A stretch of 41,771 nt of DNA, taken from the IMG/VR virus record IMGVR_UViG_3300046331_000053, positions 1 to 41,771 of that record; one strand, given 5' to 3'. This document shows positions 10,001 to 18,264 of this stretch, piece by piece. The first letter of the stretch is position 1. The number at the start of each line of letters is the position of its first letter. A program made the position numbers and the translations under genes. The notes below the pieces were generated by a model. That model saw only the letters and a list, made by a program, of their open reading frames with translations. It made no database searches and was not told the DNA's origin. The DNA is from a virus.

Positions 10001-11611
10001 ATCACCAGCAAGTTTACCAAACCCTTCAGCAGATTGTTTGTCCGAGGTTACCCAGAACACACGACCCTCTTCAGCGATCCCCGATGTCTTCCCTGCGAGG
10101 TCCATGTTGGGCACATCGAATTGAGTGTTGCTACCGTGGTACACAACGCCATCAAGTTCTGGGATACCTGTCTTGGGTACGTCTGCACCCACAGTGGGTA
10201 CGATCTCATCGGCAGGCAGACGGCCATCTTGCTGGCGCTGGATCAGTCCAGCCTCTTCAGCAGGAGACAGGCCAGAAGACGCTTTCACCTCACCTTGGGG
10301 GGTTACCCCTGCCACGTTAGGATCGGGGCTTGCAGAGGCCTTAGGAGCCTCTCCAGGTACCGTTGGGGTATCCACAGCCTTACGGCCCTTGATAACACCC
10401 ACCACCTTGGTCACTGCAGCATCTGCAGCAGTCCCTAGGATCACACCTGCAGTACCAGCGATGGCTGCATCCACACCCACCTTGGAGAGATCAATCTCCT
10501 CACGACGACCTGCGGAGACCTCGATGCCCTGACGGATCGTACTGTCTGCAGCTCCGACCACACCGGACTGGATACCAGCCCCGATACCTGTACGGGCAAG
10601 AGAGTCGAGGACCAGCTTACGGATGCCAGCCTTGGCTGCTTGCTTCCCCGCAAACTTCCCGAGGAAGCCCACACCCAAAGTACCAAGACCCACCAGGTTG
10701 GTAGGATCGGTAGCGATACCTTTGACCGCCCTCCCCGCTCCTTCGAGTGAGAAGTTGGTGTTGTCATAGGTGTCCATCATGAACAGGAAGGCTTCCTTCT
10801 CTTCCTGAGTAGCACTCTGGAGGGAGTAGGCGATCTCTGCCATCGACACGAGGTTGAAGTTGAAGTTGCCTAGGGAGTCCTTGCCCCACTCTGCGAGATC
10901 ATCCTTGGTGCCTTGGAAGGGCTTGCGCTCATAGAAGTTGTACAGCAGCTCCGAAGCACGAAGCCAATCCACATCCTTGTTCAGCGACTGTGGTTCAATA
11001 TCCTTACGCACAGCAGCGAAGTTCTGGTACTGTACCGTGGTAGGGGCACCAAGTTCCTTGGCGACCCACTCAGCACTACGCTTGGGTTGACTGTAGGGGG
11101 AACTAGGCAGAGATGCCCAGATACCTCCCAGCTTACCAACGGCTGCATCGAAGTTGCCGTTACGGATATCTTCGAGGGCACCCTTACGGCGGATTAGCTC
11201 AAGGGCAATCTTGTCTTGGCTGTCCGGGGAGAAGTCTCGCACACCAATCTTGGGGGCGATGTCGTCATAGGTTGTCCCTACGATCTGGTACTTACCTGCG
11301 GCGGTACTGGGACCCTCAGCAGTCCGTAAGCCCACCACGCGAGGGTGAGCACGGAAGTCCGAGAACTTACTGCCACCCACGATGGTGTTGTAATCAGCCC
11401 CCTCAGCTCGTCCGAGGAAGTCCAGGAACTTCTTGACGTTGGCTTCGGGACTGGCCGGGGGTTGAGTGGTGGGAGTCCGAGCTGCAGGAGCAGCTACGGG
11501 ATCGGTATCCCAGGGGTTCTTAGCGGAGGTAACTACCGGATCAGAAGCCCAAGGGGCCTGTGTAGGGGCGACCGGATCGGTGTCCCATGGGTTTCTAGAT
11601 ACTGTTGCCAT
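7055..11611 (-). CDS. Internal virion protein, gp16-like, with lysozyme-like and ADP-ribosyltransferase-like domains
   Basis: This 1518-residue protein occupies the T7 gp16 slot (1318 residues) and would be ejected into the cell to help form the DNA channel. The N-terminus has three Pro/Trp repeats (NPWDTDPVA type). Residues about 60-180 form a muralytic lysozyme-like domain (FLGRAEGADYNTIVGG, EGPSTAAGKYQI), with the Glu after GRA as likely catalytic acid. Residues about 485-610 start VVYHGSNTQFD and contain GRVFWVTSDKQSAEGF; these resemble the ADP-ribosyltransferase-like domains of phage polyvalent proteins. The DNA over this part is visibly less GC-rich than its flanks. A long helical region of the gp16 type follows to the end. 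The start overlaps the upstream stop as TAATG. Confidence 0.9.
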   Translation of the reverse strand: MATVSRNPWDTDPVAPTQAPWASDPVVTSAKNPWDTDPVAAPAARTPTTQPPASPEANVKKFLDFLGRAEGADYNTIVGGSKFSDFRAHPRVVGLRTAEGPSTAAGKYQIVGTTYDDIAPKIGVRDFSPDSQDKIALELIRRKGALEDIRNGNFDAAVGKLGGIWASLPSSPYSQPKRSAEWVAKELGAPTTVQYQNFAAVRKDIEPQSLNKDVDWLRASELLYNFYERKPFQGTKDDLAEWGKDSLGNFNFNLVSMAEIAYSLQSATQEEKEAFLFMMDTYDNTNFSLEGAGRAVKGIATDPTNLVGLGTLGVGFLGKFAGKQAAKAGIRKLVLDSLARTGIGAGIQSGVVGAADSTIRQGIEVSAGRREEIDLSKVGVDAAIAGTAGVILGTAADAAVTKVVGVIKGRKAVDTPTVPGEAPKASASPDPNVAGVTPQGEVKASSGLSPAEEAGLIQRQQDGRLPADEIVPTVGADVPKTGIPELDGVVYHGSNTQFDVPNMDLAGKTSGIAEEGRVFWVTSDKQSAEGFGKLAGDAPVINEMRVEPKNPVVVEITARDIISGEYADIKVRELDKARAAGNDVVVFKQKDTGGMKLISDEIAVLDERAVKPASAGKAPPKIDVPQANTGLRTTRLTDEPVAPLSKAELSQQADVVVTQLRDVETKDLPAVLETLRTRSDLSREEIRVVDKAVQNYKNEVVVELATLRKERMALDAKTALSEPEVIRQQELVARIEDLEARVGSAQLADDATGSMAGSILQDRQDPMNALKGVTVESIMAEKGITKLEAEQVWAEMVGKANLQSEAQKIATVYDDVAAKALDNGDLEGAMKASILKNRELDAKIEALAPKGASFVDKLTEFAISNVFSIKTIIINLIPSGMKTLVIPGLKAILNNPFEKATRAEAAASYSAMRSSFGAALNAAKAGFRYEQALLSRDGTRLVEGEMALTGKLGGAWRIFPRILNASDEFLSRLNYDSFVAGKAAAEAAMEGAEKGLKGKALDDFISEASKKALDASMKPTSGDELVQPIINKGLNLGLTGEDLFKYVEREAMRDPQSLRKGNDEEALNFLRDVLYKRKFSGEGSMSKAAQAYEDAMKKFPTLKLVIGQLFFRTPIRVFEEGIRLTPGLQFVAPNFMKDLAGANGSLRQVRAQAEAMTSLVIASGVLSLYAQGRIQGDGAYDDYKQQKNRTDGPLPEPYTIKMSDGSTWSYRGFDPLATPVKIMVNALNRMDQLRLREAQGEFVDKEAYKPLLAAVTVGSMSIASAIRDASLVEGADNFAKFVKTAFNPEEGESAFIKALGDKLFLLVPNTLHKIARDNDPQIRDPQTFWQMVEQKLLRPVGLDDPAKTAFAYDVLGNTRKMSDTGSLWNVFSTASVEERAKGMNEKEQFILTEMDRLSRVTGVTFKPPVKAKEMGDADMRTIMAADGKRTLYDVWQQNYKSLKPEDVLYPILKAPLPEGTFKYRAAKVEETQAVINELQSAAMAMTMQQEQKVVDKYISTELLKAKSKAGLFDTPRPY

Positions 11612-13281
11612 TATTGCTTAACTTTGGTTTGCCCATCAGGGGTGACATAGGTCGTTCCCGCTTTCAGGGCGTTGTACTCAGCAGCATCCTTGATACGGAC
11701 AGGAGCTGTAGATCGAGCAGGGGCAGCTTGAGGAGCTGGAGCTGGGGGCGTAGGGCCACCACGGACAGGAGCAGCCTGAGCAGGACCTGAAGGTGCTGCA
11801 CTGGTGCCCATACGGGTCAGCTCTTCGATCAGGCGTTCAGCCTTCTCGGTCTCGACACGGATGATGTCCTGCTTGGCCTTACCTGTGGGCCACTGCTTGT
11901 TGTCCTCGAAGTAAGCCGTGAAGGAACTCTCCAGACCCTGCTGGAACACCTGCATGGCCTGAGCACGGAGGTTACCCCCGGTGATCAACGACTGGATCTT
12001 GGCATTGGTGGACCCTTCGAGAACCTTCAGACGGGCATCGATACGGGTAGACATTGCACTCTGGACACCCTCGTCCTTCAGCAGGATCATGCCTTCCATC
12101 AACTTAGGGACATCCGCGATCAGCGCCTGCTTCTCTTTGGGGTTCATCGCAGGGTTGGCCATGATCTGGTCAATCACCTGGTTCTGATTCATCGTCCCTA
12201 CTGTGGAGCCGTTGAGGATCGTGGTGCGAATCTTGGTGGCATTGGAGATACTCTGGACATCGGGAAGACGGCCAGCGTCCTTGAGTTGCATCGCATAGTT
12301 GAAAGCCTCAGGATCGCCACGGTAGGCGCTGGGATCAACCTGCTCACCCTTGGCAACCTTGCCGATCATGTCAACCTTGGAACCACGAGTAGCATCTTCA
12401 CGGGCACTCTGTTCGAGGAACCGAGCGTCACGGACCTTACCAATACGGATCTGCTGGATCTGTAGCTCTGCCTGCTTCAGGTTCTTCTTGTACTCATCGT
12501 TCAGGAAGACCGTGGGGACCTTGGCGAGAAGGGCAGGATTGTCCTCAGCATATGCCTTGGCAATCACGGTATCCACGACCAGCTTCTTACGCTCAGCGTT
12601 GTTCAGTGAGGACGAGGAGGCCCACTTCTTATCGACTTCAGTAAGGTCACCACCAGCAGCCAGAACCTGGCCAACCTCATTGGTGAAAGCCTCGCCCTGT
12701 ACCTTGGTGTGGTACGTAGCAGTATCTCGCTGCCAGCCATTCTCCCAGCCACGGAGTTCCTGATCGATGCCCTTGATGACACCTGAAGAGTAGAACTCGT
12801 TGTCCTTGGCCAAGCCTCCAACGATCTCATCCCGTTTCTTCTTGAGGAAGGCGTTACGAGCGTTCGTATCCAGACGCAGGGTGTCGTCCTTGTTGATCTC
12901 GTCGATCACACTGTTGATCTGCTTGCGGCCAAAGTCCAAACCAATGGACTCAGCGACACGGGCAGCAACCACGGGGACAGTCTCTGGGAACTTCTCTTTG
13001 ACCTGTGCAGCCGTTACCGCACCCTCTTTGTTGTCACGCTGGAACTGCTCCTTGTAGGAATCGACCTTCATGTTCTGAAGGAGAGTATCCTGAGCTTTCT
13101 TGCGTTCATAATCTTGATTGAATTGATCCAGGACAGGCTGTGCTTTACCGAGGGCCTCAGCCAACTGGAAAGCTGAACTTGCACGAGGGTCAAATCTCGC
13201 CTGTTCTGTAGCAATGTTAGGGGCTGCTGTAGTTTGCAGTGCCTCAGCACGGGGATCGTATCCCACTTGAACTCGCGCCAT
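11611..13281 (-). CDS. Internal virion protein, gp15-like
   Basis: This 556-residue, highly helical and charged protein lies between the gp14-like and gp16-like genes, which is the slot of T7 gp15 (747 residues). The N-terminus (MARVQVGYDPRAEALQTTAA, then SAFQLAEALGKAQPVLDQF) is of the gp15 type. The C-terminus carries a Pro/Ala-rich linker (GPAQAAPVRGGPTPPAPAPQ) and a short terminal domain. In T7 gp15 joins gp14 and gp16 in the ejected periplasmic channel. The assignment rests on position and N-terminal similarity. It is shorter than the T7 protein. Confidence 0.85.
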   Translation of the reverse strand: MARVQVGYDPRAEALQTTAAPNIATEQARFDPRASSAFQLAEALGKAQPVLDQFNQDYERKKAQDTLLQNMKVDSYKEQFQRDNKEGAVTAAQVKEKFPETVPVVAARVAESIGLDFGRKQINSVIDEINKDDTLRLDTNARNAFLKKKRDEIVGGLAKDNEFYSSGVIKGIDQELRGWENGWQRDTATYHTKVQGEAFTNEVGQVLAAGGDLTEVDKKWASSSSLNNAERKKLVVDTVIAKAYAEDNPALLAKVPTVFLNDEYKKNLKQAELQIQQIRIGKVRDARFLEQSAREDATRGSKVDMIGKVAKGEQVDPSAYRGDPEAFNYAMQLKDAGRLPDVQSISNATKIRTTILNGSTVGTMNQNQVIDQIMANPAMNPKEKQALIADVPKLMEGMILLKDEGVQSAMSTRIDARLKVLEGSTNAKIQSLITGGNLRAQAMQVFQQGLESSFTAYFEDNKQWPTGKAKQDIIRVETEKAERLIEELTRMGTSAAPSGPAQAAPVRGGPTPPAPAPQAAPARSTAPVRIKDAAEYNALKAGTTYVTPDGQTKVKQ

Positions 13282-13290
13282 GAATATTCC

Positions 13291-13812
13291 TTAAGTAGTA
13301 GACGGTGGCTTGTTGTTGTAGCCGTTGTAGACAGCGCTTCCAATACGGAGTGCTGCACCGAAGTAATCCGGCATTGCGGGGGTCTTCAGACTGTTGATCT
13401 GGCTGGCCGCATTGATATCCACGTTCTCTCGCTGGTTAGCGATAGCCATGGAGCTGTTGTCGTAGTTCGTGACGACAGACGAGTTGAAGCGGTTCTGCTT
13501 GGTACCGAGGTCAGCCATCAGAGCGTCTACAGACAACCCTGAAATCCCATTCTCTCCAGCAGACACCGTGGCAGTGGACTGAGCAGCCCGTGCAGCCATG
13601 TTGTTCTGTTCAAGCTGCTGAGATCCAGCCTCTCGCTCCTGCTGCTGCATGAGGTTGGTCTGGTTCAGGTTGGCAGCTCGTGCCCTCATCGTATTCTCAT
13701 ACTGACGTTGGTTCGTCGCTGACTGAGCCGAAGCCGCTTGGCTCTGGGCAGAGACAGACGCTACCGTGGAGGCTACAGAGGCGATGGCCAATATTGTGGT
13801 TGGTTCGCACAT
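13291..13812 (-). CDS. Internal virion protein, gp14-like
   Basis: The 173-residue protein starts MCEPTTILAIASVASTVASV, the hydrophobic Ala/Ser/Val N-terminus typical of gp14. In T7, gp14 is ejected first and forms the outer-membrane pore. A Gln/Asn-rich coiled region (residues 20-95) and SGLSVDALMADLGTKQNRFN follow, which is also usual for the family. T7 gp14 has 196 residues. It lies between the gp13-like and gp15-like genes with short gaps, as in T7. Confidence 0.9.
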   Translation of the reverse strand: MCEPTTILAIASVASTVASVSAQSQAASAQSATNQRQYENTMRARAANLNQTNLMQQQEREAGSQQLEQNNMAARAAQSTATVSAGENGISGLSVDALMADLGTKQNRFNSSVVTNYDNSSMAIANQRENVDINAASQINSLKTPAMPDYFGAALRIGSAVYNGYNNKPPSTT

Positions 13813-13813
13813 A

Positions 13814-14260
13814 TTAAATTACCTTAATGAATTCGTGATATAGCTCCCCATCGGGACCCATAGGGATTGCTGGCTTGATCTCAAAGCCAAGCCATTGGAG
13901 CCACTTGATGTGGACCACGTTCTTTGACCAGGCCACGTTATACAGCGAGGTATAGCCTTGGGACATCTCCTGGACATACTCCCGGCACTCCCTGAGGAAG
14001 GGCTTGGAGATGTCTGAGAGAAGATCTGAGGCCAGCATCCATGGGATACCCATGCCCCCCTTGGTGCCCCCTACTCCAAACATGCAGACTACCTTGCCAT
14101 CCAGAAGGACAGCCTTGTTGTAGTCACACACCTCCAGAGCATCTTCGAGAGCTTCCATGGGGAGCTTACGGGCTAGGTGCCAGATCTCATCCTTGTCCTC
14201 TTGACGCATGGTCACTGACAACTCAGCGATATCCTTGCGAAGAGGAGGACGGATAGTAAT
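13814..14260 (-). CDS. gp13-like protein, probable ATT start
   Basis: This is the homologue of T7 gp13, an assembly or internal virion protein with an acetyltransferase-like fold. The recognisable protein begins ITIRPPLRKDIAELSV, which lines up with the MTIRPT-type start of the family. The codon at that point is ATT (14260-14258), one base after the stop of the tail tube gene, with AAGG upstream. The open frame extends to an ATG at 14386, but the 42 extra codons lie in a shifted frame of the tail tube gene, read as a Ser/Ala shadow, and have no family resemblance. The next in-frame ATG would delete the first strand. ATT is therefore the best start (148 residues). Confidence 0.8.
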   Translation of the reverse strand: MTIRPPLRKDIAELSVTMRQEDKDEIWHLARKLPMEALEDALEVCDYNKAVLLDGKVVCMFGVGGTKGGMGIPWMLASDLLSDISKPFLRECREYVQEMSQGYTSLYNVAWSKNVVHIKWLQWLGFEIKPAIPMGPDGELYHEFIKVI

Positions 14261-14261
14261 G

Positions 14262-16652
14262 TTAGATGGCCTTGCTTCTCTTGACGTAGAAGCCTTCCCA
14301 GTCTGCACTGAGGAATGAGCTTGGGAGTGGACTGTCATTTTCAAGAGTAATGTTGGTACCAATGTTCTGGCTGACAATAGGGACAATGAATCGTCCCTCG
14401 CTGATGTTGTAGGTACCTATCGTTCCAGAGACCTGTCCAAGGACTTTCCCTGAGAAAACGTAGTTGTAGGTATCCCGTCCTGACGGGGTGACCTTTACCT
14501 TGAAGTAGCCTGACTCGTCATAGTTGACCGCAATCTTGCGGAGCTGGAGACGACCCTCAGTGTCAGCCTTCTGCCCTCCACTTTGGGTGGCAACACGGAC
14601 TGTCACTGTAGAGAGCTGGTAGCTGAAGGTGTACTTGCGGCCAAAAGTGTAGGTGCCACCTGTGATGTTGCCTGCAACCTTGGCGTTGGTGCCATCCCAA
14701 ATCACATCAAGAACCTCTCCCGGCTTAAGCGTGGGGTGGGTTCTAATGACGATCTGGTAGCTACCAATGTTGGGGGTGTACCCCAAGTTGGTTAGGTTCA
14801 CCGTGGTGTACCCAGAGCCATAGGACATATCGCCTGCGACCAGTTGAACCTTGCGATCCAGGTGGACCGTGTAGGGTTCGCTGGGGCCTATGTCCCCCAA
14901 GGAAACAGTGGCCTTCTCCAAGAAAACACCATCAGCCCTGTTGATCACCAGGTACATGTCGGAGCCAATGAAGTCCACGTTCAGGATCGTAGAGTCAGAC
15001 CCATAGGTCCACTTGGACCACGAACTCTGCAGCTTCTCGTTTGAATTAAAGAAGTACTTGTAGATGTACAGGGTCGACGGGTCTGCAGTGGACAATGCCA
15101 CCAAGATATCCTCGTTGACAGCTACAGCAATCTTGTAGATGCTCGAAGCGATGTACTGAGGGATGTGAGCTGTGATGTCAATCGCATCGTTGGCCTGATT
15201 GTTCAGATCCGTGAAGTACTCTCGGAACGAGGAGTGGCTTCCCTTGTCCACAGAAAAGTAGACGTTCTTTCCGATACCTACGGGCTTCGCAATGATGTTG
15301 CAGGGGAACTCAGTGGCCACCTTCACACCAATGGACTTGGGAGACAGGAGATCACCCTGATCAATCAGGAACTGAGTCTGCTCAGAGAACAGCAAGAGCT
15401 GCTTGTTGAAGGGCACAGCGTGTTTGAGGGTCGCAACCTTTGTGTGGCTGGCATTGACATCAATGGGGTCACTGTCCAGCAATTGGGTCACAGTGGTCCG
15501 TGTGAAGTTGAAATACTCACCAGCCTCAGAGAAGATGATGGCTTCATCCGAGAGAAGGCCCAAACGGTTTCTGTAAAAGAACACGTCCGAAATGGTGCGG
15601 CCAATGAAGGATGGCAGTGGGTTTGAATCGTTGTCCCCGACAAGCCTGTTCTTGTAGGTTGCTTGTTTGAATGTGAAGGTGCCGTTCGATTCCCTTACAA
15701 GAATATGCGGCATTGTTCCAGCGTTCATTCCCAAGGAGATCCCTGGGGCCGCTGTTTCCTTCCAAACGCCAACACCAGTTGATCCGGTGGAGGATTCAAA
15801 CTTGACGTAATAGCTGTCAAAAGGGCTGGTTGCAGTTTCACCAGCTCCCGTACCTGTGACTTCTACAAGGAAGCCATTTATGCCTGGGTTCTGCGGGAGG
15901 TCAGCGAACTTCTGCAGGGTCTTCTTTATTCCAACCATGCCACCATTGTTGAAACCGTCTTCAGTTCCCAAGGTGAAGTCAGCATTGGTACGGATGATGT
16001 AGATCGTTGAACCCGATACGGAGATCCCCCAGCCTCCAGAGTTAAATCCGTTCGCAACAAGGTTGCCACCCAGACTGGCCGCAATGAAATCCGTAGAGAT
16101 CTGGGAAGTGTGGGCCGGGAGGGAACCATCCGGGGTTGTGAAAGAGGCCGACACAATCCCATCAATGATGATCTTGTAGGTCTTGCCGTAGTTACCCGCC
16201 TTGACGTTCACAATGGCTTCATAGGGTCGTGTTGGAGTTGTGCTACCCGAAGCAGTCACAGCAATAGACTTGTTCACAAAGAACGTGTAGTCAGCCACAG
16301 TCACAGCAGAGAAGGCTGTGGAGGGCGTTGCAGTACTCAGGTAGCCCTTACCATTTGGAAACGCTACGGTCTTCTCCACGCCGTTGATATCATAGACCTT
16401 CAGATCACCGTTGGTCAGTACTGTAATATATCGTTCTGCTGCGTCACGGTTGATCGTGTGGATGAAGCAGTTACCCAGAGGAGTGCTCTGGATCTTCTTG
16501 AGGTGTTTGGTTGGTGGCCGCTTCTTCAACCCCTGAGAGACAGTGGAAAGACCATTCTCTTGGACTTCGCCCTGAGAGTTCAGTCGAAGAGTATAGGGTT
16601 GCTGCGAGACACCGTTGACAAAGTTGGGGATTGAGGAAGAGATCAGGGCCAT
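14262..16652 (-). CDS. Tail tubular protein B, gp12-like
   Basis: This 796-residue protein matches T7 gp12 (794 residues) in length and in its N-terminus (MALISSSIPNFVNGVSQQPY, then QGLKKRPPTKHLKKI). It forms the nozzle of the short tail. Further family-like stretches include VFFYRNRLGLLSDEAIIFSE, a region where tail tube proteins are conserved, and KHAVPFNKQLLLFSEQTQF. It lies between the gp11-like gene and the gp13-like gene with gaps of a few bases. Confidence 0.95.
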   Translation of the reverse strand: MALISSSIPNFVNGVSQQPYTLRLNSQGEVQENGLSTVSQGLKKRPPTKHLKKIQSTPLGNCFIHTINRDAAERYITVLTNGDLKVYDINGVEKTVAFPNGKGYLSTATPSTAFSAVTVADYTFFVNKSIAVTASGSTTPTRPYEAIVNVKAGNYGKTYKIIIDGIVSASFTTPDGSLPAHTSQISTDFIAASLGGNLVANGFNSGGWGISVSGSTIYIIRTNADFTLGTEDGFNNGGMVGIKKTLQKFADLPQNPGINGFLVEVTGTGAGETATSPFDSYYVKFESSTGSTGVGVWKETAAPGISLGMNAGTMPHILVRESNGTFTFKQATYKNRLVGDNDSNPLPSFIGRTISDVFFYRNRLGLLSDEAIIFSEAGEYFNFTRTTVTQLLDSDPIDVNASHTKVATLKHAVPFNKQLLLFSEQTQFLIDQGDLLSPKSIGVKVATEFPCNIIAKPVGIGKNVYFSVDKGSHSSFREYFTDLNNQANDAIDITAHIPQYIASSIYKIAVAVNEDILVALSTADPSTLYIYKYFFNSNEKLQSSWSKWTYGSDSTILNVDFIGSDMYLVINRADGVFLEKATVSLGDIGPSEPYTVHLDRKVQLVAGDMSYGSGYTTVNLTNLGYTPNIGSYQIVIRTHPTLKPGEVLDVIWDGTNAKVAGNITGGTYTFGRKYTFSYQLSTVTVRVATQSGGQKADTEGRLQLRKIAVNYDESGYFKVKVTPSGRDTYNYVFSGKVLGQVSGTIGTYNISEGRFIVPIVSQNIGTNITLENDSPLPSSFLSADWEGFYVKRSKAI

Positions 16653-16655
16653 AGT

Positions 16656-17240
16656 TTAGCGATCAATAGTCCGCATCACTGAGTAATTCCCAGTGAGGAT
16701 GTTGTAGTCTGCAGTCTTCGATTCGTAACGGCGCATCGAGCGCAATGCCCGTGCCTCGTCCTTCTCAGTGAAACTGCCAAGGGTGTCAGAACCTACCACC
16801 CGCTGCTGGAATACCCTGGCAGAACGGACGGAGATGTAGTGACGAGCTGCCTGAGGCAACTCATTGAATTCCAAAAGGATCGTCAGGTCTGCCTTAAGAG
16901 TCTTCTGGAACACGAATGTCTTGTTCTTGCGGTCGTAGAGACGGTTCCCGCGAATGGCAACATCAAGGCCAGTAGAGTCGTACTCTGAGGTATCGACTTC
17001 GATGGCGTTGCCAGGAATATAAATGAACCCGTTTGTATCGGGTGTAAGGACGAACTCATAGTCCGTGTTGAAATGCCAGCCCTCTTCCTGAACCTGAACA
17101 GAGACTTCAGACAGGATTGCACGAGCGGTGACAGCATCCACAACGCCAGTAGCGGCATCGAGGGAGTTGATTGGGGATTCGCCAATCGTACCAAGCATGA
17201 TGTTAATCGCATCAAGCTCTGAGGTCATAGAAAGAGCCAT
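16656..17240 (-). CDS. Tail tubular protein A, gp11-like
   Basis: From the ATG at 17240 the protein has 194 residues, against 196 in T7 gp11. It starts MALSMTSELDAINIMLGTIG, a clear gp11-type N-terminus, and later reads QEEGWHFNTDYEF. It forms the adaptor ring between portal and nozzle. The frame is open 36 nt further upstream, but that part reads through the terminator T-run, and the 17240 ATG has an AGG seven bases before it. Confidence 0.95.
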   Translation of the reverse strand: MALSMTSELDAINIMLGTIGESPINSLDAATGVVDAVTARAILSEVSVQVQEEGWHFNTDYEFVLTPDTNGFIYIPGNAIEVDTSEYDSTGLDVAIRGNRLYDRKNKTFVFQKTLKADLTILLEFNELPQAARHYISVRSARVFQQRVVGSDTLGSFTEKDEARALRSMRRYESKTADYNILTGNYSVMRTIDR

Positions 17241-17255
17241 GGTATACCTATAAAT

Positions 17256-17296
17256 AAAAAAAAGGGGGAACCCCAAGTTAATGAGATTCCCCCTTT
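17256..17296 (-). terminator. Strong rho-independent terminator after the capsid gene
   Basis: On the minus strand AAAGGGGGAA pairs with TTCCCCCTTT around a 16-nt loop and runs into TTTTTTTT. It lies between the capsid stop and the gp11-like start, which is the position of the T7 late terminator after gene 10. It would favour capsid mRNA over downstream tail genes. Confidence 0.9.
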
Positions 17297-17310
17297 AGGG
17301 TCAGCCGTGA

Positions 17311-18264
17311 TTAGGCGGTCTTCAGTTCGATAGCGCAAGCAGGACGCAGGACACCATGGCCCATAGCGTACTTAGCGACCATCAGAGTGCCCTGACGGCG
17401 GATGTCGTACTCGGACTCCATTGCCAGATCCAGCAACTTGACGGTACCGACAGCTTCCTTAGTAGCCACGACACCAACGGAGTTAGTGAACGCACCGGCG
17501 TACTTGTTACCAGTACCAGCCTGCACAGTGCCGTTAGCAACGGTAGTGCCGAAAGGAGCGTGGTTAGTCTTGACGATTTCGATGCCAGCAACACGCAGCA
17601 CCTTACCATCGCTGTACACACCAGCACCACCCCAATCCTTGTTCATGATCTTGGTGTTCTGGGCCAACAGGTAGTAAGCAGCAGGAGCCAGGAAGGCAGT
17701 GCGGCCATCGGCAGCAACGTTCTTCTCGTCCAGCTTCTGAGCAGCGGAGAACAGCGAAGCAACCAAGGCTTCACCAGTCGTGTCAGTCAGCATGGTAGCA
17801 GCAGTCACGGAACCACCAGCAGGCTCACCAGTTACGGGAGCAGTGCCACGAGCGGCCAACAGGGCCAACTGGAGCAACTGACGATCCTTAGCGTATGCCA
17901 GGGCACGGCCAATCTCAGTCGAGTAAGGAGCACGAACGTCATAGTGGTTCATGGCCTCATCGATGTTCGACAGGAAGGCGTGAGAGATCAACAGGTCGTC
18001 GATAGTGATGACGATTTCGTTGTGGTTGACGTTCAGGCCGTTGATCTCAGTACCAGGTACATGGTACTCGGCAGAGATGCCAGCCATGATAGGGAACTGA
18101 GCAGACTTGCCAGAGGCAATAGTACGCTCTGCGAAGCGACCAGCCGTAACGGTAGCCTCTTCAAATGCAGTGAGGACTTCACCAGCGAAAACTTTGAGGA
18201 AAAGGGCGCTCTTATCGGCACCCTGGTTTGCGGAACCAGTCCGCGAAACGGTAGCATTAGCCAT
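17311..18264 (-). CDS. Major capsid protein, gp10-like
   Basis: The 317-residue protein begins MANATVSRTGSANQGADKSA and has the HK97-type capsid features of gp10: residues LFLKVFAGEVLTAFEEATVT, then GKSAQFPIMAG and a later KYAGAFTNSVGVVATKEAVG. T7 gp10A has 345 residues. The frame is open 14 codons further upstream, but those codons are low-quality leader and MANA is the family-like start. A 235-nt leader and a strong terminator frame the gene, fitting high independent expression. No slippery site for a minor form was recognised. Confidence 0.95.
   Translation of the reverse strand: MANATVSRTGSANQGADKSALFLKVFAGEVLTAFEEATVTAGRFAERTIASGKSAQFPIMAGISAEYHVPGTEINGLNVNHNEIVITIDDLLISHAFLSNIDEAMNHYDVRAPYSTEIGRALAYAKDRQLLQLALLAARGTAPVTGEPAGGSVTAATMLTDTTGEALVASLFSAAQKLDEKNVAADGRTAFLAPAAYYLLAQNTKIMNKDWGGAGVYSDGKVLRVAGIEIVKTNHAPFGTTVANGTVQAGTGNKYAGAFTNSVGVVATKEAVGTVKLLDLAMESEYDIRRQGTLMVAKYAMGHGVLRPACAIELKTA

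Noticed and set aside
14261-14386. ATG start of the gp13-like gene 42 codons upstream
   Set aside because: The added part is an alternative reading of the tail tube gene and lacks similarity to gp13 starts.
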